Source: Rhizobium sp. Q54 (GTDB lineage Bacteria > Bacteroidota > Bacteroidia > Flavobacteriales > Flavobacteriaceae). From it: a stretch of 5,364 bases of DNA. The stretch lies in the NCBI GenBank assembly GCA_943324395.2, contig CALPLL020000130.1, positions 1 to 5,364 of the forward strand. The letters run 5' to 3'. The position numbers and the translations under genes were made by a program. Below the pieces are notes generated by a model. That model saw only the letters and a list, made by a program, of their open reading frames with translations. It was not told where the DNA came from and searched no databases. This document shows, one piece after another, positions 1-5,364 of this stretch (position 1 is its first letter; every line of letters begins with the position of its first letter).

Positions 1-50
1 AAACCTAAAATTAAAATAATATCTTTACACATTAATCGTTATGAACTTAC

Positions 51-67
51 GTTGTGCAAGTCACAAC
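51..67 (+). other. Small hairpin in the ricT leader
   Basis: Six-base perfect stem GTTGTG (51-56) and CACAAC (62-67) with a 5-nt loop, ending 14 nt before the chosen ricT start codon. It is the only structured element in bases 1-81. It could affect ricT translation or be the remains of an upstream gene end, but a 6-bp stem can also occur by chance. Positions 1-81 are open in the ricT frame, while the other two + frames have stops at 6-8 and 17-19. An upstream gene could therefore end there, but none can be identified from this window. Confidence 0.3.
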
Positions 68-81
68 ACCACAATATAATT

Positions 82-1353
82 ATGGCATGTACAAGTTGTT
101 CAACTTCAGATGGCGGAGCGCCTAAAGGTTGTAAAAATAATGGGACTTGCGGCACCGATAGCTGCAATAAATTAACCGTCTTTGACTGGCTTTCAAACAT
201 GAGTTTGCCCAATGGTGAAGCTCCTTTTGACTGCGTGGAAGTACGTTTTAAAAATGGTAGAAAAGAATTTTATAGAAATACTGAAAAACTAACTTTAAGC
301 ATTGGAGATATTGTGGCAACTGAATCTTCTCCAGGTCACGATGTTGGAATTGTAACTTTAACCGGTGAATTGGTAAAAATTCAAATGAAGAAAAAAGGAG
401 CCAATCATACTAGTCCTGAAATTCTAAAAATATACCGTAAAGCCTCACAAAAAGACATCGATATTTGGTCGGCAGCAAGGGACAAAGAAGAGCCTATGAA
501 AGTTAGAGCACGTGAATTAGCGATTGCTCAAAAACTAGAAATGAAAATTTCTGATATCGAATTTCAAGGTGACGGACTCAAAGCTACCTTTTATTATACT
601 GCGGAAGCAAGAATAGATTTTCGTTTGCTTATAAAAGATTTTGCTAAAGAATTCAACACTAGAATTGAAATGAAGCAAGTTGGTTTTCGTCAGGAAGCCT
701 CTCGATTGGGAGGAATTGGTTCTTGTGGAAGAGAATTATGTTGCTCGACTTGGTTAACCGATTTTAGAAGTGTAAATACCTCTGCAGCACGTTACCAACA
801 GTTGTCTCTAAATCCTCAAAAATTAGCTGGACAATGTGGTAAATTGAAATGTTGTTTGAACTATGAGCTAGACACTTACATGGATGCGCTAAAAACGTTT
901 CCTGATTTTGATACTAAATTGAGCACAGAAAAAGGAGATGCCATTTGCCAAAAGCAAGATATTTTTAAAGGTTTGATGTGGTTTGCTTACACCAATAATT
1001 TTGCCAATTGGCATGTTTTAAAAATCGATCAGGTTAGAGAAATTATCGCAGAAAATAAATTGAAAAAGAAAGTTTCATCTCTTGAAGATTTTGCTTTAGA
1101 AATTGTTACTGAGCCTGAAAAAGATTTCAATAATGCCATGGGACAAGAAAGTCTTACGAGATTTGATCAGCCTAAGAAAAAGAAAAAACCAAATAGAAAT
1201 AATAAACGTCCGGGTGAAAATGCAATTGTGGCTAACAACAATAATAATAGACCACAGCAAAATAAAAACCAAGGAAAGCCATTTGGGAATAATAAAATCA
1301 GACCAAACGAAAATACAATTAAACCTAATATTAACAATGAGCCTAAAGAGTAG
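82..1353 (+). CDS. ricT: RicT/YaaT-like PSP1-domain protein
   Basis: A 423-residue protein of the PSP1 C-terminal domain family. In Bacillus subtilis, RicT works with RicA and RicF as an iron-sulfur complex that partners RNase Y in mRNA maturation; a similar cytoplasmic role here is inferred. Conserved cysteine motifs are SCGRELCC (C215, C220, C221) and QCGKLKCCL (C252, C257, C258), typical of the family core. The N-terminus adds C3, C6, C17, C23 and C28, a second cysteine cluster. From about residue 364 the protein becomes a Lys/Asn/Pro-rich tail of some 60 residues, including a KKKKK run and an NNNNN run, probably disordered. The ATG at 82 is chosen because MACTSC begins the family-like N-terminus; the frame is open back to base 1, and a TTG at 52 would add 10 poorly fitting residues. 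The last 17 nt overlap gldH. The family call is secure; the functional transfer is less so. Confidence 0.9.
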   Translation: MACTSCSTSDGGAPKGCKNNGTCGTDSCNKLTVFDWLSNMSLPNGEAPFDCVEVRFKNGRKEFYRNTEKLTLSIGDIVATESSPGHDVGIVTLTGELVKIQMKKKGANHTSPEILKIYRKASQKDIDIWSAARDKEEPMKVRARELAIAQKLEMKISDIEFQGDGLKATFYYTAEARIDFRLLIKDFAKEFNTRIEMKQVGFRQEASRLGGIGSCGRELCCSTWLTDFRSVNTSAARYQQLSLNPQKLAGQCGKLKCCLNYELDTYMDALKTFPDFDTKLSTEKGDAICQKQDIFKGLMWFAYTNNFANWHVLKIDQVREIIAENKLKKKVSSLEDFALEIVTEPEKDFNNAMGQESLTRFDQPKKKKKPNRNNKRPGENAIVANNNNNRPQQNKNQGKPFGNNKIRPNENTIKPNINNEPKE

Positions 1354-1825
1354 TATTCTTTTTATTATTATTGCCGGACTCTTAATTTCGTGTGATAAGA
1401 AGAGGGTTTTTGACGAATATGAGTCCGTTGGCAGCGCTTGGAACATGAAAAAAGAAGTTGTTTTCGAACTTCCTAAAATGGATACTTTAAAAAAATACAA
1501 TTTGTTCATAAACCTAAGAGCAAATGACGATTATAAATTTAATAATCTGTTTTTAATCGTTTCTATGGAGCAACCAAATGGACTAACCAAAGTGGATACT
1601 TTAGAATATGAAATGGCCGATGTGGATGGAACCCTTCTTGGTGAAGGATTTAGCGATATTAAAGAAAGTAAATTGTTTTACAAAGAAAATGTGAAATTTA
1701 AAGCTTCAGAAAACAATAAAATTCACATCAAACAAGCTGTACGCCAAACAGGAAAAATCGTCGGAGTTCAAGATCTAGAAGGAATAACCGAGGTTGGTTT
1801 TAGAGTAGAATCATTAGAAAAATAG
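1337..1825 (+). CDS. gldH: Gliding motility lipoprotein GldH
   Basis: A 162-residue lipoprotein matching the GldH family. GldH is one of the Gld lipoproteins required for gliding in Flavobacterium johnsoniae, and its loss also disrupts type IX secretion-linked functions. The N-terminus is a classic lipoprotein signal: M-S-L-K, a hydrophobic stretch at residues 6-17, then the lipobox LISC with acylated C19, leaving a mature protein of 144 residues beginning CDKKRVFDEYESV. No other membrane segment is evident; the rest is a compact, charged, probably beta-rich domain. The frame is open upstream to 1103, but the ATG at 1337 is chosen because it places the signal peptide at the N-terminus; longer versions would bury it behind residues that merely mirror the ricT tail in another frame. 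It overlaps ricT by 17 nt and is followed one base later by the penicillin-binding protein gene, so translational coupling in both directions is likely. Confidence 0.93.
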   Translation: MSLKSSILFIIIAGLLISCDKKRVFDEYESVGSAWNMKKEVVFELPKMDTLKKYNLFINLRANDDYKFNNLFLIVSMEQPNGLTKVDTLEYEMADVDGTLLGEGFSDIKESKLFYKENVKFKASENNKIHIKQAVRQTGKIVGVQDLEGITEVGFRVESLEK

Positions 1826-1826
1826 T

Positions 1827-4124
1827 ATGGCAATAAAAAAAAATAGCAAACCCGTTAAAGACATCGAATACTACAAAAAGAAATTTTGGAAAGTCTTTTT
1901 TTACAGTCTGGCTGGAATAAGTGTGTTTTTTCTTTTTGCATCTTGGGGACTTTTTGGATCGATGCCTTCATTTGAAGATTTAGAAAACCCAGATTCAAAT
2001 TTGGCTACAGAAGTGATCTCGTCTGATGGAGTTACCATCGGAAAATTTTACAATGAAAATAGAACTTCAATAAAATACCAAGACTTACCAAAACACCTCG
2101 TTAATGCATTGGTAGCAACCGAAGACGAGCGTTTTTACGAACATTCAGGTGTTGACGGAAGAGGAACTTTACGTGCCATAGCAAGTTTTGGAACTAGCGG
2201 AGGAGCGAGTACTTTAACGCAACAATTAGCCAAACAATTGTTTCACGGTGAAGGATCAAAATTTTTACCTTTTAGAATAATTCAAAAAGCAAAAGAGTGG
2301 ATAATTGCCATCCGATTAGAACGCCAATATACCAAAAATGAAATCATTGCGATGTACTTCAACAAAGCCGATTTTATTAATACGGCAGTGGGAATCCGTT
2401 CAGCAGCAAAAGTTTATTTCGGAAAAGAACCACGTGATTTAACCGTTAGCGAAGGGGCAATGTTGGTTGGAATGCTTAAAAACCCTTCTCTTTTCAACCC
2501 TATAAAAAGGTTAGAAAAAGTACAAAACCGTAGAAATGTAGTTTTGGGGCAAATGGTGAAAAATAATTTTTTATCTGAAGAAGCAAAAATACAATTAGAA
2601 AAAGAACCTATCGTTTTAGACTTTCATCCAGAAAGCCATAAAGACGGAATTGCAACTTATTTCCGTGAATATCTTAGAGAATTCATGAAAAATTGGCTCA
2701 AAGAAAATAAAAAACCAGACGGGTCTGAATACGATATTTACAGAGACGGATTAAAAATCTATACCACCATCGATTCTAGAATTCAAGCGTATGCTGAAGA
2801 AGCGGTGACGGAGCATTTAACTAATTTACAACTGGAATTTTTCGATCAATCAAAAAACAATAAAAACGCCCCTTTTGTAAATATTTCTAAAATCGAAACC
2901 GATAAAATCATGATGCAAGCCATGAAAACTTCAGATCGTTGGAGGGAATTAAAACTACAAGATAAAAGTGATGAAGAGATCATTAAATCTTTTAGTCTGA
3001 AAACTAAAATGACCGTTTTTACCTGGAAAGGAGAACGTGATACGATAATGACCCCAGCAGATTCTATTCGTTATTACAAAAGTTTCTTACAAACTGGATT
3101 GATGTCAATGGAGCCTCAAACGGGACATGTAAAAGCGTGGGTAGGAGGAATAAATTATAAATATTTCCAGTACGATCACGTAGGTCAAGGAGCGCGACAA
3201 GTGGGTTCAACCTTCAAGCCATTCGTTTATGCAACTGCAATCGAACAATTGAATATGTCCCCTTGCGATTCCATTATCGATTCGCCATTTACAATTCCTG
3301 TTGGTCGTCACCACGTTACAGAAACTTGGACTCCTTCCAATTCCGATAATAAATACCGAGGAATGGTAACCTTAAAAAAGGCATTGGCCAACTCAATTAA
3401 CACCGTTTCGGCAAAATTAATGGACAAAGTAGGTCCAGAAGCTGTAGTAGAATTAGCACATAAACTAGGTATAAAATCAGAAATTCCATTGCAACCATCA
3501 ATTGCTTTAGGAGCCGTAGATATTACCGTTCAGGACATGGTTGCTGCCTACAGCACTTTTGCAAATCAAGGAGTTTACATCAAACCGCAGTTCATCACAA
3601 GAATTGAAGATAAAAACGGAGTGGTACTTTACGAACCAATTCCTGAATCGCACGATGTATTGAACAAAGATGTGGCTTTTGCAGTAATAAAATTATTGGA
3701 AGGCGTAACCGAAGAAGGCTCAGGATCTCGATTGAGAACCCAAGGTGGAGGAAACGGTTACAACAGAGTTACCGGATATCCGTATGTATTTACCAACCCA
3801 ATTGCAGGAAAAACTGGAACCACACAAAATCAATCAGACGGTTGGTTTATGGGAATGGTGCCTAATTTGGTAACCGGGGTTTGGGTAGGCTGCGAAGACC
3901 GTTCCGCCCGTTTTAAAAGCATCACTTACGGTCAAGGAGCCGTGGCAGCATTACCTATTTGGGGATTGATGATGAAAAAATGTTACAACGATGAAACGCT
4001 AAAACTCTCAAAAGAAGACTTCGAAAGACCAGATAATCTATCCATAAAAGTCGAGTGTTGGTCGCCACCAGCCAAAAAAGATTCTACAGAAACCGAACAA
4101 AATACAGACGAATTTAGTCTATAG
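1827..4124 (+). CDS. mrcA: Class A penicillin-binding protein 1A
   Basis: A 765-residue bifunctional peptidoglycan synthase that polymerises lipid II and cross-links stem peptides in the periplasm while anchored in the inner membrane. A short basic cytoplasmic tail (residues 1-22) precedes one transmembrane helix (about 23-43). The GT51 glycosyltransferase domain shows EDERFYEHSG (catalytic E99), GGASTLTQQLAKQ (125-137) and the KAKEW...RLERQYTKNEI region (154-173). The transpeptidase domain has STFK with nucleophile S461, SIN at 523-525 and KTGT at 662-665, so all motifs are intact. Length is normal for class A enzymes. The start ATG lies one base after the gldH stop, with no room for an independent leader, suggesting translation is coupled to gldH. 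Codons 3-6 contain a run of nine A residues (1835-1843). The mrcA/PBP1A name is by architecture; the species' own paralogue numbering cannot be told from here. Confidence 0.95.
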   Translation: MAIKKNSKPVKDIEYYKKKFWKVFFYSLAGISVFFLFASWGLFGSMPSFEDLENPDSNLATEVISSDGVTIGKFYNENRTSIKYQDLPKHLVNALVATEDERFYEHSGVDGRGTLRAIASFGTSGGASTLTQQLAKQLFHGEGSKFLPFRIIQKAKEWIIAIRLERQYTKNEIIAMYFNKADFINTAVGIRSAAKVYFGKEPRDLTVSEGAMLVGMLKNPSLFNPIKRLEKVQNRRNVVLGQMVKNNFLSEEAKIQLEKEPIVLDFHPESHKDGIATYFREYLREFMKNWLKENKKPDGSEYDIYRDGLKIYTTIDSRIQAYAEEAVTEHLTNLQLEFFDQSKNNKNAPFVNISKIETDKIMMQAMKTSDRWRELKLQDKSDEEIIKSFSLKTKMTVFTWKGERDTIMTPADSIRYYKSFLQTGLMSMEPQTGHVKAWVGGINYKYFQYDHVGQGARQVGSTFKPFVYATAIEQLNMSPCDSIIDSPFTIPVGRHHVTETWTPSNSDNKYRGMVTLKKALANSINTVSAKLMDKVGPEAVVELAHKLGIKSEIPLQPSIALGAVDITVQDMVAAYSTFANQGVYIKPQFITRIEDKNGVVLYEPIPESHDVLNKDVAFAVIKLLEGVTEEGSGSRLRTQGGGNGYNRVTGYPYVFTNPIAGKTGTTQNQSDGWFMGMVPNLVTGVWVGCEDRSARFKSITYGQGAVAALPIWGLMMKKCYNDETLKLSKEDFERPDNLSIKVECWSPPAKKDSTETEQNTDEFSL

Positions 4125-4153
4125 TTTTTTGGAGCTTTTTCCGGCTGTACGTT

Positions 4154-4186
4154 GCAATCCACGAGATTGCTTCGTGCCTCGCAATC
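4154..4186. repeat. Three alternating GCAATC/GATTGC arms
   Basis: GCAATC at 4154-4159, its reverse complement GATTGC at 4165-4170, and GCAATC again at 4181-4186. The middle arm can pair with either neighbour (loops of 5 and 10 nt), giving two mutually exclusive hairpins. A further option pairs CGAG (4162-4165) with CTCG (4178-4181). The central word resembles the GATTGCTTCG...CTCGCAAT hairpin repeats seen between genes in many bacteria. It forms the core of the larger GC-rich repeat. Confidence 0.5.
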
Positions 4187-4205
4187 ACATGGGATTTCCA
4201 CTGCC

Positions 4206-4227
4206 ACCTGCCGGCAGGCAGGCAGGT
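4206..4227. repeat. GGCA tandem repeat and palindrome
   Basis: Three and a half GGCA units (4213-4226) follow the inverted word CCTGCC, making a 12-bp perfect palindrome CCTGCCGGCAGG (4207-4218). An alternative 7-bp hairpin pairs ACCTGCC (4206-4212) with GGCAGGT (4221-4227) around an 8-nt loop. The choice of partner unit gives register-shifted structures, and the copy number could change by slippage. It lies at the right side of the larger repeat. Confidence 0.6.
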
Positions 4228-4276
4228 CCGGGCTAGGGATTTGAGATAAAAAGAAAATTATTGTATAAATGAATAT

Positions 4277-4313
4277 GTAGCCTCAAAATCAGAATTTGTG
4301 ATTTTGAGGCTAC
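4277..4313 (+). terminator. Intrinsic terminator after the PBP gene
   Basis: A perfect 15-bp stem, GTAGCCTCAAAATCA (4277-4291) paired with TGATTTTGAGGCTAC (4299-4313), with a 7-nt loop GAATTTG. Beyond a T-T mismatch the flanking A/T bases can pair further (about 4272-4275 with 4315-4318), and the 3' side runs into the T-rich TTATTTTAT. It sits 152 nt after the stop codon of the penicillin-binding protein gene and just before the promoter region of the next operon. The T tract is interrupted by A, so strength is uncertain. Confidence 0.75.
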
Positions 4314-4353
4314 TTATTTTATAGAAATTAGAAAAAATTGATTTATAATTCGT

Positions 4354-4361
4354 TATTTTTG
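4354..4361 (+). promoter_or_regulatory. Bacteroidota -7 promoter element for scoAB
   Basis: TATTTTTG matches the Bacteroidota primary sigma factor -7 consensus TAnnTTTG, 29 nt before the scoA start codon, which would give a short untranslated leader of roughly 20-25 nt. The nearest upstream TTG (4338-4340) leaves only a 13-nt spacer, shorter than the usual 17-23, so the -33 half is poor. Its place between a terminator and an operon start supports the call. Confidence 0.5.
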
Positions 4362-4390
4362 AAGTAAGAAAAACTAAGAATAAACCAACG

Positions 4391-5089
4391 ATGATTAATA
4401 AAAAAGTACCTACAGTTCAAGAAGCCCTAAATGGTGTTGAAAACGGAATGACTATTATGCTAGGAGGTTTCGGATTGTGTGGAATTCCTGAAAATTCCAT
4501 CGCCGAATTAGTAAAAAAAGGAAATGACAACTTAACCTGTATTTCTAATAATGCCGGTGTTGATGATTTTGGACTTGGTTTACTATTACACAAAAAGCAA
4601 ATCAAAAAAATGATCTCTTCTTATGTAGGTGAAAATGCCGAATTTGAACGTCAAATGTTGTCTGGAGAATTGGAAGTAGAATTGATTCCACAAGGAACAC
4701 TTGCCGAAAGATGCCGCGCTGCTCAAGCGGGAATTCCAGCGTTTTTTACTCCAGCAGGTTTTGGAACTGAAGTCGCTGTTGGAAAAGAAACACGAGAATT
4801 CAATGGCAAAATGCACATTATGGAACATGCCTTCAAAGCCGATTTTGCAATTGTAAAAGCATGGAAAGGCGACACCGCAGGAAACTTAATTTTTAAAGGA
4901 ACCGCTAGAAATTTCAATCCTTGTATGGCGGGTGCCGCAAAAATTACTGTAGCGGAAGTAGAAGAATTGGTAGAAGCTGGATCGCTAGATCCCAACCAAA
5001 TTCATATTCCAGGGATATTCGTACAACGCATTTTCCAAGGTGAAAAATATGAAAAGAGAATTGAACAACGCACGGTGAGACAAAAGTAA
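4391..5089 (+). CDS. scoA: 3-oxoacid CoA-transferase subunit A
   Basis: A 232-residue alpha subunit of a family I CoA-transferase of the succinyl-CoA:3-ketoacid type. The enzyme moves CoA between succinyl-CoA and acetoacetate in the cytoplasm, serving ketone-body or leucine/fatty-acid breakdown. The N-terminal signature [11 protein letters not shown] (25-35) fits the family I glycine-rich motif, and TPAGFGT (120-126) plus a [14 protein letters not shown] segment further on match ScoA proteins. Full family length, no membrane segment or signal. The catalytic glutamate belongs to the partner subunit, encoded next. The ATG at 4391 gives the expected N-terminus; there is no Shine-Dalgarno sequence, but an A-rich leader with TAAA at 4381-4384, as is usual in Flavobacterium. 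Substrate preference (succinyl-CoA versus acetyl-CoA as donor, hence scoA versus atoD) cannot be fixed from sequence alone. Confidence 0.93.
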   Translation: MINKKVPTVQEALNGVENGMTIMLGGFGLCGIPENSIAELVKKGNDNLTCISNNAGVDDFGLGLLLHKKQIKKMISSYVGENAEFERQMLSGELEVELIPQGTLAERCRAAQAGIPAFFTPAGFGTEVAVGKETREFNGKMHIMEHAFKADFAIVKAWKGDTAGNLIFKGTARNFNPCMAGAAKITVAEVEELVEAGSLDPNQIHIPGIFVQRIFQGEKYEKRIEQRTVRQK

Positions 5090-5149
5090 TTTGAAAATTA
5101 TCTAATTTGAAGATGAGAAACGATAAGGACAATCTAATTGTGAAATTAG
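5087..5149. repeat. AT-rich direct repeats between scoA and scoB
   Basis: TAATTTGAA occurs at 5087-5095 (its TAA is the scoA stop codon) and again at 5103-5111, 16 nt apart. A related TAATTGTGAAA lies at 5135-5145, and CTAATT (5134-5139) with AATTAG (5144-5149) can form a weak 6-bp hairpin with a 4-nt loop. The 78-nt spacer (5090-5167) has no reading frame of interest. It resembles degenerate AATTTGAAAAT-type intergenic sequence I recall from flavobacteria, unverified here. In AT-rich DNA such short repeats may be chance. Confidence 0.35.
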
Positions 5150-5167
5150 GATTCAAAAATTAAAACT

Positions 5168-5364
5168 ATGGCTTTAGATAAAAATGATATCGCAAAACGA
5201 ATTGCAAAAGAAGTTAAAAACAACTATTTCGTGAACCTTGGAATTGGAATTCCAACCCTAGTGGCAAACTACGTTAGAAAAGACATTTCAGTGGAATTTC
5301 AAAGTGAGAATGGCGTTCTTGGAATGGGACCCTTTCCATTTGAAGGCGAAGAAGATGCCGATGT
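5168..5364 (+). CDS. scoB: 3-oxoacid CoA-transferase subunit B, 5' part
   Basis: The first 65 codons plus two bases of the beta subunit; the gene runs off the window's right edge. The protein starts MALDKNDIAKRIAKEV and continues with NLGIGIPTLVANYV (23-36), a conserved ScoB segment. It then reaches SENGVLGMGPFP (46-57), which holds the ENG motif whose glutamate (E47, codon 5306-5308) forms the glutamyl-CoA thioester intermediate in this family. Family members are usually a little over 200 residues, so about two thirds is missing. The ATG at 5168 follows an A-rich leader (AATTAAAACT) 78 nt after the scoA stop, consistent with co-transcription. With ScoA it forms the active heteromeric transferase. 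Confidence 0.93.
   Translation, partial: MALDKNDIAKRIAKEVKNNYFVNLGIGIPTLVANYVRKDISVEFQSENGVLGMGPFPFEGEEDAD

Larger units (their letters stand above)
4131..4238. repeat. GC-rich hairpin-rich intergenic repeat
   Basis: Directly after the penicillin-binding protein gene the base composition jumps to about 59% G+C (hand count, 4131-4240) in otherwise AT-rich DNA. The left end reads GGAGCTTTTTCCGGCTG and the right end TCCGGGCTAGGG; a related word, TCCGGCT (4140-4146) and TCCGGGCT (4227-4234), sits near both ends. AATCC (4156-4160) can pair with GGATT (4192-4196), enclosing a central insert. The GGAGC...GGGCTAGGG framing resembles a dispersed intergenic element I recall from flavobacterial genomes; that is recognition from memory, not a search result. 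The boundaries are approximate. A minus-strand reading frame crosses it, but nothing supports it being a gene. Confidence 0.55.

Noticed and set aside
20..27. TATCTTTA as a promoter -7 element for ricT
   Set aside because: It has one mismatch to TAnnTTTG at the most conserved G, and the expected -33 region falls outside the window; too weak to call.
52..81. TTG start for ricT at 52
   Set aside because: The added residues do not look like the family, and the ATG at 82 gives the expected MACTSC start.
1103..1336. N-terminal extension of gldH by 78 codons
   Set aside because: It would put a clear lipoprotein signal peptide in the middle of the protein and is only the shifted reading of the ricT tail.
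1096..1509. Minus-strand 137-codon frame opposite ricT end and gldH
   Set aside because: It is the mirror of two well-supported + strand genes; its Ile/Phe-rich sequence is the antisense of Asn/Lys codons.
3983..4207. Minus-strand 74-codon frame across the PBP gene end and the repeat
   Set aside because: Its first part is built from the hairpin repeat and the rest mirrors the PBP gene; no recognisable domain.
4131..4313. CRISPR array or tRNA in the intergenic GC-rich region
   Set aside because: There are no regularly spaced identical repeats with unique spacers, and no cloverleaf with a TTC-type T-loop could be drawn.
4344..4349. TATAAT resembling an enterobacterial -10 box
   Set aside because: The Bacteroidota primary sigma factor uses a different consensus, and this word is common by chance in AT-rich DNA.
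4417..5156. Several minus-strand frames opposite scoA
   Set aside because: They are antisense shadows of a strongly conserved CoA-transferase gene.

Overview
The window is AT-rich, gene-dense DNA from a gliding member of the Bacteroidota, most likely a Flavobacterium or close relative. The evidence is a GldH-type gliding-motility lipoprotein, a RicT/PSP1 protein with the N-terminal cysteine cluster and Asn/Lys-rich tail that I associate with this phylum, A-rich rather than Shine-Dalgarno leaders, and a TAnnTTTG promoter-like element. All genes lie on the + strand.

Left block (about 82-4124) is a tightly packed, probably co-transcribed trio. ricT (82-1353) encodes a PSP1-domain protein whose relatives bind iron-sulfur clusters and steer RNase Y. 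gldH (1337-1825) starts 17 nt inside the end of ricT in another frame and encodes an outer-envelope lipoprotein needed for gliding and type IX secretion. A bifunctional class A penicillin-binding protein (1827-4124) starts one base after the gldH stop and has every catalytic motif of both its glycosyltransferase and transpeptidase domains. The trio links an RNA-processing factor, a motility/secretion lipoprotein and a peptidoglycan synthase through likely translational coupling.

Middle spacer (4125-4390, 266 nt) holds no gene. Its first part is a GC-rich (about 59% by hand count over 4131-4240), hairpin-rich block that looks like a dispersed flavobacterial intergenic repeat. It contains two sub-structures: three alternating GCAATC/GATTGC arms and a GGCA-repeat palindrome. 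It is followed by a perfect 15-bp stem-loop that should terminate the upstream operon, and then by a Bacteroidota-type -7 promoter element for the next operon.

Right block (4391 to the window end) is the scoA-scoB pair for the two subunits of a 3-oxoacid (succinyl-CoA:acetoacetate type) CoA-transferase. scoB is cut by the window edge after 65 codons but already includes the catalytic-glutamate motif. The 78-nt spacer between the two genes carries short AT-rich direct repeats.

I see no CRISPR array, transposase, tRNA, rRNA or clearly new system. The least explained parts are the composite repeat at 4131-4238 and the extra cysteine cluster plus low-complexity tail of RicT.
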